Assembly (NCBI GenBank): GCA_050288625.1
Contig: JBNKEE010000036.1
Span: 49,754 to 113,753 of the forward strand
Length of the DNA stretch: 64,000 nt
DNA from: JAAGZL01 sp050288625
GTDB lineage: Bacteria; Pseudomonadota; Gammaproteobacteria; Chromatiales; Chromatiaceae
Direction of reading: 5' to 3'
In this document: positions 38,883-45,962 of the stretch, piece after piece
How the letters are laid out: each line of letters begins with the position of its first letter
Position numbering within the stretch: position 1 is the first letter of the stretch
Position numbers and translations under genes: made by a program
Notes under the pieces: generated by a model
Databases searched by the model: none
Told to the model about the DNA's origin: nothing
What the model saw: the letters and a program-made list of their open reading frames with translations, nothing else

Positions 38883-41800
38883 ATGAAGTCATTCTCCAGC
38901 CCTTCGTTGTATCAATGGCTGTTAGTATTAACGCTATTACTGCTGCTTTCCGGCGTATGCGTGCAGGCTGCTGGACAGGCGCAACGTGATGTGCGCATCG
39001 GAGTTCTGGCCAAACGTGGCGATGAACGTACCCTACAACGCTGGCAACCTACCGCAGACTATCTTAACCGGGAGATTCCAAGATACCATTTTGTTGTGGT
39101 GCCACTTAACTTTGTCGAGATTGATCAGGTTGTGGCGAAGGGTAAGGTGGATTTTGTCTTAGCCAATTCGGCGATCTATGTAGATCTTGAGAAACGTTAC
39201 GGAGCAGGGAGAATAGCGACCATGCGCAACCGTAACGGTAGCCGTGGATATACCGTGTTTGGAGGTATCATTTTTACTCGCTCTGATCGTAAAGATATCA
39301 ATACGCTCACAGATATTTCCGGTAAAAGGTTCGCGGCGGTGAAGGAGAACTCGTTTGGTGGCTACCATATGGCCTGGCGTGAAATGGCTCAGGTTGGAGT
39401 CACTCCCGGCGAGGATACTTTGCTTCAGTTCAGTGGTACCCACGATGCAGTGGTCGAAGCGGTACTGCAAGGTAGAGCCGATGTGGGAACTGTGCGTTCC
39501 GATACCTTGGAACGAATGGCGGCTGAGGGCAAGATCGACCTGAGTGATGTCAAGGTTATTAATCAACAGCAACATGCGAATTTTGGTTATCTACACAGCA
39601 CCCGTCTATACCCTGAGTGGCCGTTTGCCAGGGTAGCACACACCAGTGAAGAGCTGAGTCACGTCGTGGCAGCGGCACTATTGCGCATGCCATCAGGTAG
39701 CCATGCTGCGCAGTCTGGACAGACCACTGGTTGGACCGTACCGGGAAACTACCAGCCAGTACACGAACTGTTGCGTGAGTTGCGCATTAATCCGTATGCA
39801 GAGCAGGGCCGTATTACCTTTACTGATCTAGTGCGGAATTACTGGTATTGGTTACTGCTGATCCTGCTGGTCCTACTTATGCTTAGCGCAGCTAACGCAT
39901 ATGTCGCACGTCTCAATCGCCGTCTGCGGGTGACAGAGGGAGAACTGCGTAGCGCCAGAGATAATCTGATCGAAAAGGTTAGAGAGCGTACAGCAGAGCT
40001 AGAAGAAAGCCACAAACGTTTGGAGAGGATAAGCCAAGACTGGAACGATGCTTTTGATGCCATCAGTGATCCAATCTTTATCCACGATACTGAGATGCGC
40101 ATAGTGCAGGCTAATCCGGCATATTGTGAGTGTGCCGAACATAGTATTGATGAGATGTTAGGTAAGCCCTATTACCACTTTTTTCCTCACATGGAAGAGC
40201 CGTTGCCATGTTGTATCGATTTTCCAGACCATCCTCCTACTGAAACACAAGAGCTACAACTGGATAGTGGGGAGGTCTTTGTTTCGCAATCCTATGGTAT
40301 CAAACGCGCAGACAACACTATCCAACATGCCATCCATATCATGGAAGATGTGACTGTTCAGAGACAAGCTGATGAGGAGATGCAAAGGCTTAACCGCGCT
40401 TTACGTACCCTCAGTCTTTGTAACACAACCATGGTACATGCAGAAGATGAAAATGAGTTGATGGATGACATCAGTCATATTCTTATAGATAACGGTGGCT
40501 ATGGCTTTGCCTGGGTAGGTTATGTCGATGGGTATATTGGAGGCGCTATCCAACCTGTAGCTTATGCGGGTAATGGAGGGATGATACAGCAAGAGCTAAA
40601 CCGTATATGTGAAACAGGTGGCGCAGATGAGCTGGCGCAGCATGCGCTGCGACAAAACAGGGCGGTAGTGCTAAGGGATCTTGCTGTTTGCGAGGAGTGT
40701 TCCGATGAGTGGTGTGAAATCGCACAGGCGTCAGGCTTTGCCGGGGCCATTGCCTTACCACTGTTCTCGCAAGGAGAAGTGTTCGGTGTGATCAGCATAT
40801 TCTCAGTCGAGTCCAACGCCTTTGACGATGCTGAGATTGAGCTGTTGCAAGAGATGGCAGGCGATCTCTCCTTCGGTATCCGCACCCTGCGTAGCAAGAT
40901 CAAACGCGAGCAGGCCGAATTTGCGTTACAGAAGACAGAGGAGCGCTACGAAGAGCTGTATGAGAATGCCCCCAACGCCTATCTGTCCGTATCAGGAGAG
41001 GATGGCAAGATCATACAGTTTAATCAGGCGTTGTGTGAAATCCTGGGGTATTCGCGTGAGGTGCTTTCAGGTATGGTCATCTCTGAAATCTATGCAGACA
41101 CCGCTTATGGCTTGGACCGTGCAAAGCGCATATTCTCCCGTGGTGAAGGTGGCAACGTACGCGATGAAGAGCTGCAGATGCGCCATGCCGATGGCCATCC
41201 CGTTTGGGTCAGTGTTAGTATTGATGCGATTCATGATGGTCATGGTAATCTGTTGGAAAGTCGCTCCATGGTTATCGATATCTCTGCTCGCAAACAGGCT
41301 GAAGAGGAGCGGAGCCACTTTGCGGAACAGTTGCAGCGTTCATTGCTGCAGGCTATACGTGCCATCGCCCTGACCATTGAGAAACGCGATCCTTATACCG
41401 CTGGCCACCAGGAACGTGTTGCTTCCCTGGCGGTCAAGATTGGCGAGGAGCTGGGTCTGGATGAGGACAGTCTGGAGGGTCTCAAGCTAAGTGCGCTGAT
41501 CCACGACATCGGTAAGATTTCGATTCCTGCAGAGATTCTGAGCCGCCCAGGAGGGCTGGAACCTGAGCTGTTTAGTATTATCAGGACCCACCCGCGTAGC
41601 GGCTACGATATTATCAGTGGTATAGAATTCCCTTGGCCGTTGGCAGAGGTGGTGTTACAACATCATGAGCGCATGGATGGCAGTGGCTACCCAGACGGAC
41701 TTAGAGGGGATGAGATCATTCTAGAAGCCCGAATCCTGGCGGTTGCCGATGTAGTAGAAGCTATGGCGTCACACCGTCCATATCGAGCAGGGCTTGGCTT

Positions 41801-41933
41801 TGAAAAGGCACTGGAAGAGGTAGATTGCGGTAAGGGTACGCTGTACGATGCCCAGGTTGTGGATGCATGTAAAAGGGTCTTTAGTGATGGGGATGGTATG
41901 GAGGAGTGGGTGCGCAGTACCCAAAGCCGCTAG
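38883..41933 (+). CDS. PhnD-PAS-GAF-PAS-HD-GYP receptor, c-di-GMP phosphodiesterase
   Basis: 1016 residues. A signal peptide (about 1-30) is followed by a periplasmic PhnD/phosphonate-type binding domain (about 34-305; DVRIGVLAKRGDERTLQRWQPTADYLN, RFAAVKENSFGGYHMAWREM). A TM helix lies at about 318-340 and a coiled coil at about 345-380. Cytoplasmic domains follow: PAS (about 385-495), GAF (about 500-665), PAS (about 685-805) and HD-GYP (about 820-1005). HD is in ALIHDIGKISIPAEIL near residue 873 and HHERMDGSGYPDGLRGDEI near 930. HD-GYP domains degrade c-di-GMP to pGpG or GMP. The periplasmic domain probably senses a phosphonate, thiamine-like or sulfonate-type ligand. Confidence 0.94.
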   Translation: MKSFSSPSLYQWLLVLTLLLLLSGVCVQAAGQAQRDVRIGVLAKRGDERTLQRWQPTADYLNREIPRYHFVVVPLNFVEIDQVVAKGKVDFVLANSAIYVDLEKRYGAGRIATMRNRNGSRGYTVFGGIIFTRSDRKDINTLTDISGKRFAAVKENSFGGYHMAWREMAQVGVTPGEDTLLQFSGTHDAVVEAVLQGRADVGTVRSDTLERMAAEGKIDLSDVKVINQQQHANFGYLHSTRLYPEWPFARVAHTSEELSHVVAAALLRMPSGSHAAQSGQTTGWTVPGNYQPVHELLRELRINPYAEQGRITFTDLVRNYWYWLLLILLVLLMLSAANAYVARLNRRLRVTEGELRSARDNLIEKVRERTAELEESHKRLERISQDWNDAFDAISDPIFIHDTEMRIVQANPAYCECAEHSIDEMLGKPYYHFFPHMEEPLPCCIDFPDHPPTETQELQLDSGEVFVSQSYGIKRADNTIQHAIHIMEDVTVQRQADEEMQRLNRALRTLSLCNTTMVHAEDENELMDDISHILIDNGGYGFAWVGYVDGYIGGAIQPVAYAGNGGMIQQELNRICETGGADELAQHALRQNRAVVLRDLAVCEECSDEWCEIAQASGFAGAIALPLFSQGEVFGVISIFSVESNAFDDAEIELLQEMAGDLSFGIRTLRSKIKREQAEFALQKTEERYEELYENAPNAYLSVSGEDGKIIQFNQALCEILGYSREVLSGMVISEIYADTAYGLDRAKRIFSRGEGGNVRDEELQMRHADGHPVWVSVSIDAIHDGHGNLLESRSMVIDISARKQAEEERSHFAEQLQRSLLQAIRAIALTIEKRDPYTAGHQERVASLAVKIGEELGLDEDSLEGLKLSALIHDIGKISIPAEILSRPGGLEPELFSIIRTHPRSGYDIISGIEFPWPLAEVVLQHHERMDGSGYPDGLRGDEIILEARILAVADVVEAMASHRPYRAGLGFEKALEEVDCGKGTLYDAQVVDACKRVFSDGDGMEEWVRSTQSR

Positions 41934-41942
41934 GCTGGGGTA

Positions 41943-42158
41943 TTAATCACCAATGATGCGCTCATCTCTTGGTGCAAGTAGCAACTTTTCCGCATTTGAT
42001 TTGTTCGCTGCGTGGATCATCCTGCAAATGACATCAGACTCAGCTCTTTCCTCTTTTCTCAGCTCGTTTACCTTTACCTTGGCGTCGCGGTAATTTTCAA
42101 AGCTGGCGATGTATTCAAGTTTATTGTCAGGTTCTATCCTATAGACGAAATATGGCAT
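41943..42158 (-). CDS. Small conserved-looking protein
   Basis: 71 residues, soluble, charged. It has the pattern of a small alpha/beta protein: a strand (YFVYRIEPDNKLEYIASF), a basic helix (YRDAKVKVNELRKEER), a Cys-containing strand (DVICRMIHAANKSNAEKLL) and an acidic C-terminus. It is not assigned to a family I can name with certainty. It converges with the receptor gene, whose stop is only 9 bp away. Confidence 0.6.
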   Translation of the reverse strand: MPYFVYRIEPDNKLEYIASFENYRDAKVKVNELRKEERAESDVICRMIHAANKSNAEKLLLAPRDERIIGD

Positions 42159-42215
42159 TAATCATGGTTCCTGCTGATAGGTTGATTAGGGATGGTTTAT
42201 ACATTGTAACCCTAT

Positions 42216-43058
42216 TTACTGTTGCAAAGCGTATAGCTGTTTGATTTCCTGTGCCCATATATCGTCATCAATAGTTTCAAGCACCATGGGAATTTCATCA
42301 AATCTTTCGTCGTTCATTATGTATTCAAACACATGCCAACCAAGCTTACCCTTGCCCAGGCTCTCATGGCGATCTACCCTGGATCCAAGATCAGGCTTGG
42401 AGTCATTAAGATGCATTGCGCGCAGATATTCGAACCCAACAATGGAATCGAATTCTGCGAAGGTCTTGTCACAGGACTCATGGGTACGTAGATCGTAACC
42501 TGCGGTGAAGGTGTGGCAGGTATCCAGGCATACACCGATGCGTGATTTGTCTTCGACATCTTCTATTATGGTGGCTAGGTGTTCAAATCTGTAGCCCAGG
42601 TTAGAACCTTGTCCTGCTGTATTTTCGATAACGGCAATAACTCCACTGGTACGCTCCAGTGCCCAATTAAGAGATTCTGCGATCAGTTTTAGGCTCTCTG
42701 TTTCTTTTATCTGTCTTAGGTGACTGCCTGGATGAAAGTTGAGCATCTTGAGGCCGAGCTGCTCACAACGTTGTAGCTCATCCAGAAATGCCAAGCGAGA
42801 TTTATCCAATCTTTCTGCCTCAGGATGTCCCAGGTTTATCAGATATCCATCGTGGGGCAGGACGTACTCCGGCGCTATACCAACCTTATCCAGATTGTCT
42901 TTGAACTCATGTATATTCTTTTCAGTGTAAGGCTTGGCCTGCCACTGGCGCTGATTCTTTGTAAACATGGCAAAGGCCTTGGCGCCGATCGCATGCGCAT
43001 TGAGTGGTGCGTTCTCTACGCCGCCACTTATGCTGACATGTGCTCCAATCCTCTTCAT
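42216..43058 (-). CDS. nfo: Endonuclease IV
   Basis: 280 residues from the ATG at 43058 (MKRIGAHVSISGG). A longer reading from 43166 would overlap the neighbouring peptidase gene, and its extra residues (DNPQNQTPPHFPALLPTK) look non-conserved. It is a zinc-dependent AP endonuclease of base-excision repair. The metal-ligand motifs are visible: LNFHPGSHL, VIENTAGQGSNLGYRF, GVCLDTCHTFTAGYDL, AMHLNDSKPDLGSRVDRHESLGKGKLG and MVLETIDDD. The TIM-barrel length is normal. Confidence 0.95.
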   Translation of the reverse strand: MKRIGAHVSISGGVENAPLNAHAIGAKAFAMFTKNQRQWQAKPYTEKNIHEFKDNLDKVGIAPEYVLPHDGYLINLGHPEAERLDKSRLAFLDELQRCEQLGLKMLNFHPGSHLRQIKETESLKLIAESLNWALERTSGVIAVIENTAGQGSNLGYRFEHLATIIEDVEDKSRIGVCLDTCHTFTAGYDLRTHESCDKTFAEFDSIVGFEYLRAMHLNDSKPDLGSRVDRHESLGKGKLGWHVFEYIMNDERFDEIPMVLETIDDDIWAQEIKQLYALQQ

Positions 43059-43131
43059 AGGGGAATAAATAGTATTATCAGGTTTTGTTGGTAGTAGAGC
43101 AGGGAAGTGAGGTGGTGTTTGGTTTTGAGGG

Positions 43132-44010
43132 TTATCCCCAAGCGCGGAAGCGTCCGGTGTCCACATGCAGGAAGTTGGCTTGAGGGTAGTAGCCTACACC
43201 TCCGGCTCGCATGGAAAGAGCCGCCTTGCGTAGGTTGTGTAGATCCGTTCCTGGAAGCCTGATATCTATGGCTCTGCCTCGCATGTGTAGACTTCTTTTT
43301 GCTACGCCGTTACTCCTTTGGCTTAACATTCTATTGGTTTTTGGGGATCGGTATCCTGACACGACATGGAACTCTTTGCGGCTGCCTATCCTTAGTTGTA
43401 GGTCATATAGTATATCCATAAGGCCGGCATCAATTCGGTGTTTATCGCCTGTACGATGATCACGCAACAGGACTGCTACGTCTCTCATGGTTTCTGGTAT
43501 GTATTTGCCGTTTTCCCAGTAAGTAGCTCTCATCTTCTCACCGGTGTGCAGATTCCTCATCTGTATCTTTCTTTCGCCTTTAGCTGCTAGCAGACGTCTT
43601 TTGTGGTAGACCTTTTTCTTCTTGGCAATGGTCTTCTTCTGGGCGTTGGTCTTGGCGATCTTTTCTTTAACGCTTAGCTTTTTAGCATCAACAATATTTT
43701 GCGTAGGTTTGGAAGGTAGGGCCTCTGCTATCATCTCTGGTTCGAACAGCGGTTCATACAGAGGTTCGTACTCAGGCTCAAAAGGTGCATCATAGTCGAT
43801 GGAGTCAGGTACGATCATCTCGCTGGCGATAGCAGGTATGGCTTCAACGAAATCTAACCCAACAAGCTCACCCTTCAACGGGGCTTCGCTGAACATCAAC
43901 GCCTTTGGTAGAAAGACCGCTGCCGCTCCAGTTGTGCAGGCAACAAAACGCCTCCGTGATGAATCCACGGCTTCGTCGCAGAACATGAAATGTTTTTGTC
44001 TAATAAACAC
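43132..44010 (-). CDS. YcbK-like peptidase (DUF882/M15 family), exported
   Basis: 292 residues from a GTG at 44010, or 284 from the ATG at 43986. The N-terminus holds a Tat-like signal (SSRRRFVACTTGAAAVFLPKALM). A long linker is Pro/Glu-rich near 75-100 (EPEYEPLYEPLFEPE) and then Lys-rich (KKTIAKKKKVYHKRR). The M15-type domain follows (HVVSGYRSPKTNRMLSQRSNGVAKRSLHMRGRAIDIRLPG, ending GYYPQANFLHVDTGRFRAWG) with His/Asp zinc ligands. It probably trims peptidoglycan peptides. The ycbB-like transpeptidase gene lies upstream, as in E. coli. The EPxYEPL repeats are unusual and may span the periplasm. Confidence 0.88.
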   Translation of the reverse strand: MFIRQKHFMFCDEAVDSSRRRFVACTTGAAAVFLPKALMFSEAPLKGELVGLDFVEAIPAIASEMIVPDSIDYDAPFEPEYEPLYEPLFEPEMIAEALPSKPTQNIVDAKKLSVKEKIAKTNAQKKTIAKKKKVYHKRRLLAAKGERKIQMRNLHTGEKMRATYWENGKYIPETMRDVAVLLRDHRTGDKHRIDAGLMDILYDLQLRIGSRKEFHVVSGYRSPKTNRMLSQRSNGVAKRSLHMRGRAIDIRLPGTDLHNLRKAALSMRAGGVGYYPQANFLHVDTGRFRAWG

Positions 44011-44148
44011 AGATAGATCAGTAAACTCGCTTACCGCTGCTTATAGCTAGAGTAATTTACCTTGAATCAGTATTTTATGCAAAAAACTTATAAGGTCAAG
44101 TAGTAAATACCCCTAACCCCATTATTTCCTTAATATTATGCTAGGTTT

Positions 44149-45867
44149 TTAGCCTGCGTTATCTAACCTGAGGAGACTATTACTAATTTTGCTGTCCCGA
44201 TCGTAAATATCGTCTCTGAACTGCAGTATTCCGTCCTTATCTATCCATGTTGTCATGTAGACAAGGTATACCGGAATGGTCTCTGTAAGGTTGTGGTGAA
44301 CGGTCTCTTTGGCATCTATCAAACTAACCACCTTGTTGGCGGATTCAGGTGTAGGATTGAAGTTATCACCTAACAACCTGGCGGCTAGTTGTTCCGGCTT
44401 TTCCAGGCGGATGCAGCCGTGACTGAGTGCCCGCACATCCTTGCTGAATAGGTGGCGGTAGGGCGTGTCGTGCAGGTAAATCCCAAATTGATTAGGGATG
44501 TGGAACTTGATGCGTCCCAGGCTGTTTTGTGGGCCAGGCCTCTGAACCAGCAGATACGGAAAATGCTTTTCGTTGAATTGAGACCAGTCAATATTCTGAG
44601 GGTTATATTTGGTGTTCGAGGCGTCTTTGTTGCCGTACTGGTTCTTCATGAATACATCCATGTCAGACTTGGATAGAAAATTTGGGTCTTCAATCTGTTG
44701 TGGTAGCAGTTCCTTGATGGCGATGCTAGTTGGTACAGTCCAAGTAGGATTAAATATCACCTGTGTAATTTTGCTTTGAAATGAAGGGCTTGTGTTATCT
44801 TTGCCCCCAGTTATGGTGCGCATGTGCAGGATGTAACGGTCGTTTCGTATGAAATTCAATTCAAATCCCGGGACATTGACTAAGATGTATTGTTCGCCCA
44901 ACGTTCTTGGCATCCAACGCCAGCGCTCCATACTGGTTTCGATCTGCTTAATCCGCCATTCCACACTCATATTCATTGCCTGTCTGGTGCCTGGACCGAT
45001 ATAGCCGTCCATCTCTAGACCATGGCGTTTCTGAAAGCTTTCAACCGCAATCATCAGGTTGTTGTCATAGATATGTTCGTTACCACCATTCGGGTATAGG
45101 CCTCCCTGAATCTCAGTGGCCAATCTCCTTCTGATTAATGGGATTTGAGGATTGGTATCGCCTGGCTTTAACGTTCTTCCAGGTGGTATGAAAGGCCAGG
45201 AGCGGTTCTTCTGTATCTCTCTGAACTGTGCCAATTTTTCACGTAAGAGCTTGTACTGTCTGTGCTGGGGAGCTAGGACTTCTAGGGTCTCCTGCAGTTT
45301 GTTTTCTTTGAGTGTACTATCCAGAGTTGCTATAGGGTCGAAGTCGGCCTTTTTTATGTGCCATTCCGCATCTACCTGTTCCGGGTCTAGACGGCCAGAG
45401 TAGAGGTCTTTACCGTACTTGAAAAATGCATTGGTCAGAGCGATATCAAATTCAGCCATCTTTCTGTCATCAAGCTGGCCGCAGCTGTCGACATCTGGGT
45501 TTATGGCGTAATCCCTAGGGTTTAGCCCCTCTTTGTAGGATGTTTGCAGAAAGCCTAACAGCGTCTTTATTTTTTGACTCTGGTCATTATTTTGGCACCA
45601 GACGGGATCATATCCACGTTCTCGGTAGTATTTGTCTAGCAGAGGCCAATTATGAGTGTTCGACGTCTGATTGACGTATTCCTTGTCATCAAAGATGTTT
45701 TTTAGATGTATACCTGAAGAGGTATAGGAGACAAACCCATCACTGCCTCGATCGAAGTACAAAGCGTTAGCGTTTGTTGATAGCGCTATTAGTATCAGAC
45801 ACAAAAATATATGCCTCTTTTTATGAAAAGAGGCATGGAAACTGGGCGATTTATTACTGAGACGCAT
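44149..45867 (-). CDS. ldtD: L,D-transpeptidase YcbB/LdtD
   Basis: 572 residues from the ATG at 45867, which gives a proper signal peptide (KKRHIFLCLILIALSTNANA); AGGACC lies 10 nt upstream, and starts up to 45936 are possible. It makes 3-3 cross-links in peptidoglycan. The domain order is an N-terminal scaffold, a peptidoglycan-binding module (NNLMIAVESFQKRHGLEMDGYIGPGTRQAMN) and a YkuD catalytic domain (QVIFNPTWTVPTSIAIKELLP). The catalytic HGCIRL follows IYLHDTPYRHLFSKDVRALS. LdtD-type enzymes are linked to envelope stress repair. The YcbK-like peptidase gene follows 139 bp downstream on the same strand. Confidence 0.92.
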   Translation of the reverse strand: MRLSNKSPSFHASFHKKRHIFLCLILIALSTNANALYFDRGSDGFVSYTSSGIHLKNIFDDKEYVNQTSNTHNWPLLDKYYRERGYDPVWCQNNDQSQKIKTLLGFLQTSYKEGLNPRDYAINPDVDSCGQLDDRKMAEFDIALTNAFFKYGKDLYSGRLDPEQVDAEWHIKKADFDPIATLDSTLKENKLQETLEVLAPQHRQYKLLREKLAQFREIQKNRSWPFIPPGRTLKPGDTNPQIPLIRRRLATEIQGGLYPNGGNEHIYDNNLMIAVESFQKRHGLEMDGYIGPGTRQAMNMSVEWRIKQIETSMERWRWMPRTLGEQYILVNVPGFELNFIRNDRYILHMRTITGGKDNTSPSFQSKITQVIFNPTWTVPTSIAIKELLPQQIEDPNFLSKSDMDVFMKNQYGNKDASNTKYNPQNIDWSQFNEKHFPYLLVQRPGPQNSLGRIKFHIPNQFGIYLHDTPYRHLFSKDVRALSHGCIRLEKPEQLAARLLGDNFNPTPESANKVVSLIDAKETVHHNLTETIPVYLVYMTTWIDKDGILQFRDDIYDRDSKISNSLLRLDNAG

Positions 45868-45962
45868 AACCACAGGGTCCTGACAATCTAGTGTTTCTAC
45901 TTTAGCAGAAAACAGGTGCATAATCTGTATTACCATGAATCTATTGATGTTTTTGCTTTGTA

